A stretch of 64,000 bases of DNA from JAIOSM01 sp964565415. GTDB taxonomy: Bacteria; Desulfobacterota; Desulfobacteria; Desulfobacterales; Desulfobacteraceae. A program made the translations under genes and the position numbers. Under the pieces are notes generated by a model. The model worked only from the letters and a program-made list of their open reading frames with translations. It did no database searches and was not told the DNA's origin. The stretch covers positions 1-64,000 of the forward strand of contig CAZMEX010000006.1 in the NCBI GenBank assembly GCA_964565415.1, read 5' to 3'. Shown here piece after piece: positions 17,840-25,898 of this stretch. How positions within the stretch are numbered: the stretch's first letter is position 1; every line of letters starts with the position of its first letter.

Positions 17840-18930
17840 ACAGAGCTGTCCTGTCTAACAGATTTGAAAATATGATCAAACTTATCCACAGCCATTTCAA
17901 GTTGGTGATATTTAACCGCATAATCAAATGCTTTTTGACCATAGTTTTGCAATTGATTGGTATCTTGAAGCATTTGATGACATCCTTTATATAATTTTTC
18001 AATACTGCCATGGCAAACAAAACCTGCTCCATGGACTGACAACATATCATTGGGATCAGAATTCAGAGACAATATCGGTGCATAGTTGGTTGCAGCTTCA
18101 ATAAATGTATTGGAAAATCCTTCATAATCCGATGTATTAACGATGAACATGGCTTTTTTGTAAAATTGCTCCATCTCAGGATATGGTATATATTCATAAA
18201 ATTCCAGATTGGCAGGGAAACTGCCTTTTTTATTGTTCTCCATAAAACTTTTATCATAGGCACTTTTATTACAGATCATAACAAACTTTTGTTCTGGGAA
18301 TCTTAAAGCCAGGCTCACAAATAAGTCTGGCCTTTTGTAATATGCTGCTCTTCCCACCCAGAGGACTATCTCTTTTTTACAGACTTGTTTTGTCTTTATT
18401 GCAAAATATGGGGATAACACGAGCTCTGATTTCAGGTTATAATTTTGCTTCAGGGATTGTTGATGGTTTGGTATCTGGGCAACGATCCTGTCAGCATTAT
18501 TAAGACCGTGTGCATATAGGAAATGAAAAAAAATGTTTTCTGCTCTCTTATAATCACCATTTACATCATTGTCACAACAGGTGAGGAAAATATAATTCAT
18601 ACCAGTAAATTTTTTAAGCATATAATACAAAAACAGTCTTGGTGATGCACAAAAATCAACAAGTACATCAGGCTTGAGCTTATTTATAATTTTAAAAACT
18701 TTTAAAAAAGCAAAGGGATTATCAATTGGTGCCTTTATAAGAGTCACACCATCTTTTTCAACCCTTTTATCTTGCCCGAAATCACCTGTAATACAAAAAA
18801 CTTTATACTCCGGCATTTTAGCAAATGCTCTGGAAAGATTATATATCCTTGTATGCCCGCCTGCCTGCTTTACTTTTCCTGGGAAAAAATAATTATATGC
18901 CAGGGTTGAAACAAATACTAGCCGAGTCAT
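17836..18930 (-). CDS. GT4-family glycosyltransferase (paralogue A)
   Basis: This 364-residue GT-B-fold transferase has an N-terminal half with a Gly-rich loop (KQAGGHTRIYNLSRAF). The C-terminal half carries the GT4 signature: VLWVGRAAYYKRPDLFVSLA, then the EX7E-type nucleotide-sugar site SDYEGFSNTFIEAA. It would transfer an activated sugar on the cytoplasmic face of the membrane. It is clearly paralogous to the gene at 20064-21149 (shared GDFGQ, DVNG.Y, WVGR.A.YKRP.LF, NTFIEAA and SLN.DPN.ML). The pair brackets a methyltransferase and a methyltransferase remnant. The spacing is 1 base to the methyltransferase upstream. Donor and acceptor unknown. Confidence 0.82.
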   Translation of the reverse strand: MTRLVFVSTLAYNYFFPGKVKQAGGHTRIYNLSRAFAKMPEYKVFCITGDFGQDKRVEKDGVTLIKAPIDNPFAFLKVFKIINKLKPDVLVDFCASPRLFLYYMLKKFTGMNYIFLTCCDNDVNGDYKRAENIFFHFLYAHGLNNADRIVAQIPNHQQSLKQNYNLKSELVLSPYFAIKTKQVCKKEIVLWVGRAAYYKRPDLFVSLALRFPEQKFVMICNKSAYDKSFMENNKKGSFPANLEFYEYIPYPEMEQFYKKAMFIVNTSDYEGFSNTFIEAATNYAPILSLNSDPNDMLSVHGAGFVCHGSIEKLYKGCHQMLQDTNQLQNYGQKAFDYAVKYHQLEMAVDKFDHIFKSVRQDSSV

Positions 18931-18931
18931 A

Positions 18932-19798
18932 CTATTTTTTCCGAAGGGTCAGCACAAAGGGAGTTTCCCAGTTAAAAAGTCTGCATATTCTAATGCCAAC
19001 ATTGACAAGCCCTGATTTATGCAGAAATATTATCCACTGTTTCAATTTTCCCAAAGATGCCCAGTCAGAAAAATCAATATTCTTTAATCTGTGTTCAAAC
19101 AAATTTCTTCCCCATGAGATAATTTCAATTTTTTCTTCATAGGGTTTTAAAATTTTTTTCAACTTCTTTTTATTGATAAACTGTAAAGTATTTACAAACT
19201 CAGGATCTCTTCCTAATAACCTTACATAGAATTTAAACATCCATTTTGGCATACCAGGTAACATTAAAATACCATAATGCCCTTCCCACCATGATCCATA
19301 ATTCGGAATAACAAATTGCAACAATCCATCGGGTTTCAATACCCTGATAGCTTCACATAGGACCTGTTCTGGATCTTTTACATGTTCCAGCACACTTGTC
19401 GAGTAAACAATATCAAAAAAATTTGATTTGAATGGGATATTCTCTCCAAAAGCATTTACAAATTTAGAGGATATATTGTTTTCCTGCGACAATAATCTTG
19501 TACTCACAAGGGTCCCCGTATAGGCATCAATGCTGGGTTCTAAGCCATAAGCCTTACACCTGTCATGCTTTGTACTATTCAGATAAGTAACCAGTCCCCC
19601 AAATCCAGAACCAACCTCAAGAAAGTTACCTTTTATACTTCGATACTTTTCTATAACCTGAATCTGCTCATCAAGCCTTTTTGTATCCAGATAATGAGCT
19701 GCAAGTTTATCAGGGTCTTCTGGTGAAACCTTTTCAATAAATCCTGAATCGATCAGGGATTTTGAAATCAGTTCCAGGCATTCAGAAGGGATATTCAT
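18932..19798 (-). CDS. Class I SAM-dependent methyltransferase
   Basis: This 288-residue protein has motif I FLEVGSGFGGLVTYL and the acidic post-I loop (KAYGLEPSIDAY). The DIVYSTSVLEHVKDPEQVL segment and the IRVLKPDGLLQFVIPN strand are typical of Methyltransf_11/23. The C-terminal part has no recognisable second domain. It probably O-methylates a sugar or lipid-linked intermediate of the surface glycan. It starts next to a decayed methyltransferase (19800-20067) and may have replaced it. Start ATG 19798. The enzyme class is clear; the substrate is not. Confidence 0.8.
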   Translation of the reverse strand: MNIPSECLELISKSLIDSGFIEKVSPEDPDKLAAHYLDTKRLDEQIQVIEKYRSIKGNFLEVGSGFGGLVTYLNSTKHDRCKAYGLEPSIDAYTGTLVSTRLLSQENNISSKFVNAFGENIPFKSNFFDIVYSTSVLEHVKDPEQVLCEAIRVLKPDGLLQFVIPNYGSWWEGHYGILMLPGMPKWMFKFYVRLLGRDPEFVNTLQFINKKKLKKILKPYEEKIEIISWGRNLFEHRLKNIDFSDWASLGKLKQWIIFLHKSGLVNVGIRICRLFNWETPFVLTLRKK

Positions 19799-19799
19799 A

Positions 19800-20067
19800 T
19801 TATCTCTTTTGAAATTTAATAAAAATCACTGCCAGAGGAAGGCAAAAAGGAGTTACTCCGAACTGCCCTGTTATTCTATCCAATAAAGAAAATACTACCA
19901 TCTCCACAACCGAAATCAATGATTTTTGCATATTAAAGCCTACCGATAAATCTTTTTTAGATCTCACAATGCACCTTGATATCAAAGTCTTGATACAGAG
20001 ACTGATCTACATTATTAAAATGTACATAGGCTTTTTGAATCTTAGATTTTGGTATTTTTTGAGTCAT
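19800..20067 (-). pseudogene. Decayed methyltransferase remnant
   Basis: A start codon (ATG 20067, overlapping the upstream GT4 stop as ATGA) opens a reading frame that stops after 36 residues (MTQKIPKSKIQKAYVHFNN...). About 60 bases on, in another frame, the sequence encodes AKIIDFGCGDGSIFFIG. That is an unmistakable SAM-binding motif I, flanked by in-frame stops. The third frame then encodes LLDRITGQFGVTPFCLPLAV and FIKFQKR up to a TAA touching the next ATG. The three pieces in three frames, in about 270 bases, are what remains of a methyltransferase with frameshifts and a large internal deletion. The last fragment's origin is less certain. Confidence 0.6.
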
Positions 20068-21149
20068 ACAAGTATTTCATCAAAAACATTTTTTATTTCT
20101 GGAATAGCCTTTGACAAATCATGATTTTCAGCAGCATAAATAGCAGCTTTAAGTCCTAATGAATTTCTCATTTTCTCATTTTTGACAAGCTCTTTTGATT
20201 TGTTCACAAGCTTTGAAAATTGCTGTCTGCAATATATACCACATGCATGACGGGTCAACATCTCGTTCGGATCAACATTTAAAGAAACCACTGGTGTCTT
20301 TTCAATGGCAGCTTCAATAAATGTATTTGGAAATCCCTCTAGATCAGAAGTATTGATAAGAAATTTTGCCTGGGCATAATATTTTTGAATTTCATCGAAT
20401 GGCACGGATTCTTTTATAGTAATATTTGGAAGTACTTGCCCTGTAGCAAGAATATGCTTATGGATGCCCTTATCATGTATGCTTGGGTTGCAAATCATGA
20501 AAAATTTTTCTTCGGGCATCAACCTGGCAAGCTTGATGAATAGTTCTGGTCGTTTGTAGAAAGCAGACCTGCCAACCCATAAAATATATTTTCTTGGATA
20601 ATTCAGTGGGGTTGTTATGGCAATATAAGGAGATAATATAGTCACACCTTTAATGCCATACACCTTTTTCAGCATTCTGGCCTGGTCACGTGTTTGACAG
20701 ATAACTCTATCAGCAGATTTCAACCCCCAAGTGTAAAGCTTATAAAATAAATAATTTGTATTTTGGGCATACGATCCGTTAACATCTTTATCACTTCCAA
20801 CAAAAAAGACAAATTTTTGTCCATAAATTTTCTTTAACAATCCTAATAAAAAGACCTGGGCTGAAGCATAAAATTCTACTATGAGATCTGGCTTCTCTTT
20901 TACAAGATTTTTAAAAATAGTATGGGCATATCTTTTTTGTCCGATCTTACTTTTAATCAACAGCACTCCCTGTTTTCTTTCCACTGCCGGTTGACCAAAG
21001 TCCCCGACATAGCAAGATACAAAATAATCGTTATATTCGGATAACTTGGTAACCAGCCTGAAAATTCTTGAAACACCGCCGAATTCTTTTTTTTTACCCG
21101 TATCAAAATAATTATAAAGAGATTGAGACAAAAAAACTATTTTTTTCAT
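20064..21149 (-). CDS. GT4-family glycosyltransferase (paralogue B)
   Basis: This protein of about 361 residues starts at ATG 21149; an in-frame TTG 21155 is an alternative. It has a GT-B fold with the N-terminal KEFGGVSRIFRLVTKL loop. The C-terminal GT4 signature is YILWVGRSAFYKRPELFIKLA and SDLEGFPNTFIEAAIEKTPV. It is paralogous over its full length to the product of 17836-18930, so one arose by duplication within the locus. It is a cytoplasmic sugar transferase for the surface glycan; donor unknown. Its stop overlaps the start of the methyltransferase remnant. Confidence 0.82.
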   Translation of the reverse strand: MKKIVFLSQSLYNYFDTGKKKEFGGVSRIFRLVTKLSEYNDYFVSCYVGDFGQPAVERKQGVLLIKSKIGQKRYAHTIFKNLVKEKPDLIVEFYASAQVFLLGLLKKIYGQKFVFFVGSDKDVNGSYAQNTNYLFYKLYTWGLKSADRVICQTRDQARMLKKVYGIKGVTILSPYIAITTPLNYPRKYILWVGRSAFYKRPELFIKLARLMPEEKFFMICNPSIHDKGIHKHILATGQVLPNITIKESVPFDEIQKYYAQAKFLINTSDLEGFPNTFIEAAIEKTPVVSLNVDPNEMLTRHACGIYCRQQFSKLVNKSKELVKNEKMRNSLGLKAAIYAAENHDLSKAIPEIKNVFDEILV

Positions 21150-21178
21150 ATACAAAAGAACCTTTTGATTCTACTAAA

Positions 21179-22321
21179 CTAACGCTTTTTATGTTGGCTG
21201 TATTTTTTAGGCAGTATATTCAGAATTTTATTTGCTCTTTTATCCCATGTGTAATTCTCTATAAAACACTTGTGAGCCTGCATGCCAAGTTTCGCCATCT
21301 CGTTTTTGTTTTCCTGAATTTCCTTTAAAGCCCTACCCCATGCTTGAATATCCACAGGAGGCACAAGAATGGAATTTGTTTCATTTAAAACTTCTCGTAA
21401 CACAGGCAAATCAGATGCAATAATAATTTTTCCGCTGGACATGTATTCAAAAATTTTAAGTGGCGACATGAACCTGCTTGTATTTCCACCTCCACCGAAC
21501 ACTTCGACTCGCTTTTGATATGGTGCTGCCAGCACTGCACACCTATTCAGATATAAAGGTACTTGTCCCGGGGATACATGCCCGTGGAAAAAGATATTTT
21601 GTAAAGCATGCCTGCTTTTCCAATAAAAAATATCCTCTTTATTGCCTCCGATGATATGAAAATCAATATCTGGAAACTTATGTCCTAATTGAATGAGTAT
21701 ATCGATTCCCCGTCCCGGATGCAGATGACCCGCATATCCCACTTGTAAAAAATTTTCCCGTCCGGGCCAGAGTTTTATTATTTTAGAAGAGGTTATTTTA
21801 TCGGCAGCATCATGGGCAATAATTATTTTTTCATCGGCTAATATACCGTCTTGAACATATATATCTTTTAACGCTTGTGAGATAACAACCATTCCTAAAA
21901 AATTCTTGGACTTAACAAGCTTTTTTAAAACCGGAGCCTGTAACTTCTGCTGCAAAAGAGGACTATGGGACTCAAAAATTGTGAGGTATCCGAGTCTGGA
22001 ACTGATATAGCATCCATAGAGAAAACGCCCGTAGACTATCTGAGAGGAATTTTTTAACAAATATACGAAAATACTTAACGCAAAAATTATTGTTTGACCG
22101 GGAATTGCTGGACAAAATAGTTTCTTAATTTTAAAAACTGGGTCAATTCCGTAAAAGACAAAGCTATCCTCTATACCCTGCTCATAATATGGCTTTAAAT
22201 CAGGAGCAAGAAGAGTAATCTCATGCCCATACCGGGCTAATGCCTGACACATCTTCATTACATGAATGCTATTAGCAGAACGTGACGGGATAGCTGAAAA
22301 CGAAATATAAGTAATCTTCAT
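21179..22321 (-). CDS. GT4-family glycosyltransferase
   Basis: This 380-residue GT-B transferase has the Rossmann-like N-terminus ITYISFSAIPSRSANSIHVM, typical of EPS GT4 enzymes. The C-terminal half has GYAGHLHPGRGIDILIQLG and SRFMSPLKIFEYMSSGKIII, the nucleotide-sugar site with a Glu in the PLKIFEYM motif. ATG 22321 overlaps the preceding stop (ATGA), indicating translational coupling to the ParB-like/methyltransferase gene. Cytoplasmic. It is not close to the A/B pair at the left. Sugar specificity cannot be read. Confidence 0.82.
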   Translation of the reverse strand: MKITYISFSAIPSRSANSIHVMKMCQALARYGHEITLLAPDLKPYYEQGIEDSFVFYGIDPVFKIKKLFCPAIPGQTIIFALSIFVYLLKNSSQIVYGRFLYGCYISSRLGYLTIFESHSPLLQQKLQAPVLKKLVKSKNFLGMVVISQALKDIYVQDGILADEKIIIAHDAADKITSSKIIKLWPGRENFLQVGYAGHLHPGRGIDILIQLGHKFPDIDFHIIGGNKEDIFYWKSRHALQNIFFHGHVSPGQVPLYLNRCAVLAAPYQKRVEVFGGGGNTSRFMSPLKIFEYMSSGKIIIASDLPVLREVLNETNSILVPPVDIQAWGRALKEIQENKNEMAKLGMQAHKCFIENYTWDKRANKILNILPKKYSQHKKR

Positions 22322-23715
22322 TGGATGATATTACGAACACCAATTAATACTGGAAATTGTGAATTGTTATCAATTGTTCGTTCTAAGGAGAATCCGCAAT
22401 CCATTAGAAACTGCTCTGCTCCTCCAAGTGTACCCAAAATATTGCCCCATGTTTTCACACCAGATTCATACCCTGGGACACCAATGCGATTCTTGTCCCC
22501 TATCATTTCACCTCTTGCCGTATTACACTGGATCAGGATCATCGAAATTCGGCTCTGCTTGATTTGTTTTTTTAATAATGATGTGTCACCTATGTGATAC
22601 AGCATACAACAAGCAAACATAGTATCAAACCCATTAAGCAGATCCAGCGAGGCCTGAATATTTGCTTGGCGGAACACTACCTCTTTTCGGATTCTGCCCT
22701 GCTTTAGAAATATATCTTTAACTATATTTGCCTGTTGGATCCGATGTTGATCCATGTCAATTCCCATGACAAAATCAGCTCCCCTCATACTGGCATAACA
22801 TGAGTATAATCCAGAGTTACAGCCTATATCCAAAACTTTTCGACCAGTCAATTCTGGTAGGGCAGCAAAAACGGTTTTGTTCTTTCTCCTCTGGATTGAA
22901 AACAAATTCTTAATAAAATGAAATATATTTCCAAATTTGCGATGGGATTGGGTATATGTGATCAAATGTTTCCCAAATTCAATGTCTTGATACCACTCAG
23001 AATGAGTTTTTAATACTTTTTTTATTTCTGTTTGTGTTATTTGAGGAATAAATTGTAAAAAACAATTGATGTCCGGCTCTTTCAGTGTATTCAAAAACAT
23101 TAATATTTCACTTGGAATATTTGAAATGTTTACAAGGATATCTTTGGGGGTAATTAATAAAACTGGAATATCATAGTATTGAAAATATCTTAAAATACTC
23201 GCACGGTGAGTACCATCCAGCCGGAAAAAAATATCTTTGGCGCAGAACATTATCACCAAATTGTTAGGATCATTAAAATCAAACTTCAATCCTTCTGTTT
23301 TAATGGATAAAAATAATTGATAATATCGGAAGGCTTTTAATGAAGCCTGCATTATACCAATTTTCGAAACCTGATCCTTATAATAGGCTGTTTTTTTATA
23401 ATGCTGTCTAAAAACAGATTCTCCTTGATCCATAATACTGATAATTTCGAATCTCTGGTGATATTTATAAAAAGGCATAACTTTCCTAATATCCATAAAG
23501 CCAGTCTTTCCGAGCTTATGATTCATAAGATATGGAATAATTACTTGATTTTTAAGTTGATCGCATGGTTGTTCCAAACTTGGAGGGCAGCCATATGGGA
23601 GCTCATCTTCGTGACTTTGAAGTGCTTTGTTGCATGGATAGACTGTGTTTTGAAATCGTGACATAAATAAAACAAATTGAATTAATTCAGTGAGAATAGT
23701 AACAGGGTTTCTCAT
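22318..23715 (-). CDS. Methyltransferase with an N-terminal ParB-like (DGxHR) domain
   Basis: This 465-residue protein has two parts. Around residues 170-200 the segment FRLDGTHRASILRYFQYYDI, followed by PVLLITPKDI, resembles the ParB/sulfiredoxin-fold DG-HR site. The C-terminal part is a class I methyltransferase, with motif I KVLDIGCNSGLYSCYASMRG, acidic loop VMGIDMDQHRI and DTMFACCMLYHIGD. The ParB-fold assignment is a motif-level inference; the methyltransferase is clear. Neither part has a signal peptide. It may modify a glycan intermediate, with the N-terminal domain binding nucleotide or acting as a kinase-like module. The last 4 bases overlap the next gene. Confidence 0.7.
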   Translation of the reverse strand: MRNPVTILTELIQFVLFMSRFQNTVYPCNKALQSHEDELPYGCPPSLEQPCDQLKNQVIIPYLMNHKLGKTGFMDIRKVMPFYKYHQRFEIISIMDQGESVFRQHYKKTAYYKDQVSKIGIMQASLKAFRYYQLFLSIKTEGLKFDFNDPNNLVIMFCAKDIFFRLDGTHRASILRYFQYYDIPVLLITPKDILVNISNIPSEILMFLNTLKEPDINCFLQFIPQITQTEIKKVLKTHSEWYQDIEFGKHLITYTQSHRKFGNIFHFIKNLFSIQRRKNKTVFAALPELTGRKVLDIGCNSGLYSCYASMRGADFVMGIDMDQHRIQQANIVKDIFLKQGRIRKEVVFRQANIQASLDLLNGFDTMFACCMLYHIGDTSLLKKQIKQSRISMILIQCNTARGEMIGDKNRIGVPGYESGVKTWGNILGTLGGAEQFLMDCGFSLERTIDNNSQFPVLIGVRNIIQ

Positions 23716-23803
23716 GTATAATTTCCCTTTTTATGCATTAATAATCTCAAAACCAATTCTCAAAATTAGGAAAGAGCATTGGCTTAATATTCTTTTTTTC
23801 ATA

Positions 23804-24529
23804 TTACCTTATTTTTTTTAAAAAAATTTTCAATTTATTAATAGCTAACATTATTAATCCCTTAAATAAACTATAAAAGTTAATAAAAGTATTAGGAATA
23901 GCATTACAGCCTATATATGGTTCTGCTCCTCTCCCTTTGGGGTCTTTATAAGTAAATGACCACTTGAAATAAGCCCTCCATTTTTCTGGATTCCTCGAAG
24001 CAATTGTAAAGATATAAACAGAACTCATTTTATGGCTGTTAAAGCTTTGATAAATAGTTTTAAATCCATTTTCCTCAAACATCTTTTTTATTACCAATGG
24101 TGTAAAACGCCAATAATCTCCATAATCCCCATGATATTGCTGCAAAAAAGGAAGAACAATAATCACAATATCCTTAGATAGATTACATACATTTGTAAAA
24201 GCTGTTTTCATATCGTAAACGTGCTCAAGGGTGGTGTGATTAAAAACCACATTAAATCTTTGATCAAGCTTTGCTGGCAATTTTTGTTCTAGATCTAAAA
24301 ATATCTCATTTTTATACCCTTGCAAACCTTTAACTTCAGCCTTATAGTTTGTAATTGTATAGGAATCGGCATTGAGAAAATACTCTTTATAATACCTTCC
24401 TTCTTTATCAAAATCCTTCCATCCACTTACATTCACTATATCGCCCTGGAAAAGATAAGCATATTTTTCCAACTCTTGGTTTGACCAAACTCGTGGTAGC
24501 CTGTATATCCGATCAATAAAAAACTTCAT
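23804..24529 (-). CDS. Methyltransferase-like protein with weak motif I
   Basis: This 241-residue cytoplasmic protein has NVVFNHTTLEHVYDMKTAF, the core of class I methyltransferases (strand 4 and LEH), plus VIIVLPFLQQYHGDYGDYWRF and FEENGFKTIY. The usual glycine-rich motif I is replaced by DIVNVSGWKDFDKEG. This pattern is seen in divergent Methyltransf_11 members found in polysaccharide loci. It could still bind SAM or be a non-catalytic relative. The gaps are 36 bases upstream and 88 downstream, with no visible signal in them. Function in glycan decoration is inferred from position. Confidence 0.6.
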   Translation of the reverse strand: MKFFIDRIYRLPRVWSNQELEKYAYLFQGDIVNVSGWKDFDKEGRYYKEYFLNADSYTITNYKAEVKGLQGYKNEIFLDLEQKLPAKLDQRFNVVFNHTTLEHVYDMKTAFTNVCNLSKDIVIIVLPFLQQYHGDYGDYWRFTPLVIKKMFEENGFKTIYQSFNSHKMSSVYIFTIASRNPEKWRAYFKWSFTYKDPKGRGAEPYIGCNAIPNTFINFYSLFKGLIMLAINKLKIFLKKIR

Positions 24530-24565
24530 TTGATTCTTTGCTTTGTCTATTGTTTGTTGAATAAC

Positions 24566-25774
24566 TCAAATCTCATTTCTTTTAATTGATTTGCTCTTTA
24601 AATCAATAACATACAATGATCTATACCCTTCCATTGCTGAATCAATACAAACATAGTTTCCATCTGGACTCCATCGGGGGTGTAAATCACATCTAACTTC
24701 TCCTTTGTATCTCCAGGGGTCATGGAAAGCTCCTATTTCCAACAACTTGTCATGATTGATATCAAGTCGTAATAACTTTCTGAAACCATATGTATCAGGG
24801 TACGTATCAGTAATTAAAAATTGGTCACAAGGTGAAAATGATGGATGCCCATCAATGCATGGTAATTGTTTGCTAAAAATTCTCCTATTCAAGCTTTTAT
24901 CCTGATATAAATGATATTTCATATCAGTGTCTGTATCAATAGAAAAACATAAAATTTCATTATTTGATTTCCAAGCGTAATGAGAAACATGTCCACCATC
25001 AACCAATAGATATGGGTCACTTCCATCCATATTAGATGAAATCAATCGAGTATACCTTTTTGTCTTATTAACCCATATGTGATAGAAAAAAAACCGATTA
25101 CTATCTGGTCCCACACTAATATGATTGAAATAGTGCTCTGCGCCTTTCATAGTCTCCAAAGGATAAAACTGTGTCATGTCCAAAATAGAAAAAAGTAAAC
25201 ATGTTTCCTGACTTTTCATGTCCATCAACCAGATACCGTCCTCTTCAGGAGCTTTTTGTCCATACGTTTCATCAGGTATATTAACATATCCATAACCCGG
25301 TCTCAGCCTTCCCAAACGCGAAAAATTTAAGGACAAAGCAGATGACCCATCCCGCGATAAGGCATAAATCGGTCGTGGATACTGACATATTTTTTTTTGT
25401 GTTCTGATATTTTGAATACAGCAACCATATTGTCCATCTACCAGAGAATTATAGATAATAAGATTATTTTCTCCCTGGCTGTCCATCGGATACCATTGCA
25501 AACGGCATCCCTGTTGCCAACACCATGTTGTGGTTTCAGCAACTTTATTAAAATGCCCGGGCTTTCCAAGAATATAATATCCTATGAGTAGATTGCTATT
25601 TTTAGTTGGGGGCTTGTTTGAAGAACCTGTTTGATTTGCCAGAAGGATTGTACTGTTTTTGTTAATCGGTGTAATATCATAATAGCCGAAAAATGTCTGA
25701 TGACTGCTCCGACCATATTTTGAAACAGGGTATTTTATTAACTGAAAGTCAAGCCCATATTTTACAATTTTCAT
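24566..25774 (-). CDS. Cytoplasmic beta-propeller protein of glycan locus
   Basis: This 402-residue protein has no signal peptide. It contains repeated four-stranded blade-like segments with TolB-type SPDG/SPCD motifs: ALSRDGSSALSLNFSRLGRL, HISVGPDSNRFFFYHIWVN, HPSFSPCDQFLITDTYPD and HPRWSPDGNYVCIDSAMEGY. It resembles oligogalacturonide-lyase or WD40-like propellers. In a glycan locus it could modify or scaffold a biosynthetic enzyme; a lyase role is unlikely without export. I cannot name a characterised family member. It is preceded by a 124-base gap (25775-25898) that contains no recognisable signal. Confidence 0.55.
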   Translation of the reverse strand: MKIVKYGLDFQLIKYPVSKYGRSSHQTFFGYYDITPINKNSTILLANQTGSSNKPPTKNSNLLIGYYILGKPGHFNKVAETTTWCWQQGCRLQWYPMDSQGENNLIIYNSLVDGQYGCCIQNIRTQKKICQYPRPIYALSRDGSSALSLNFSRLGRLRPGYGYVNIPDETYGQKAPEEDGIWLMDMKSQETCLLFSILDMTQFYPLETMKGAEHYFNHISVGPDSNRFFFYHIWVNKTKRYTRLISSNMDGSDPYLLVDGGHVSHYAWKSNNEILCFSIDTDTDMKYHLYQDKSLNRRIFSKQLPCIDGHPSFSPCDQFLITDTYPDTYGFRKLLRLDINHDKLLEIGAFHDPWRYKGEVRCDLHPRWSPDGNYVCIDSAMEGYRSLYVIDLKSKSIKRNEI

Positions 25775-25898
25775 CAGGAAAGTACGTATAAAATTAAAAA
25801 TATTGTAAGCATTGTTTGAATACTTTTGACCCAGAATTTTTTTTATGGCTTGTTTAATAGTTCACTTTCCTTTTACTCTCTATGATTGCTGACTATTG

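Noticed and set aside
19800..19985. 61-codon open frame as an independent small gene
   Set aside because: SAM motif I in a different frame inside it shows it is part of a broken methyltransferase.
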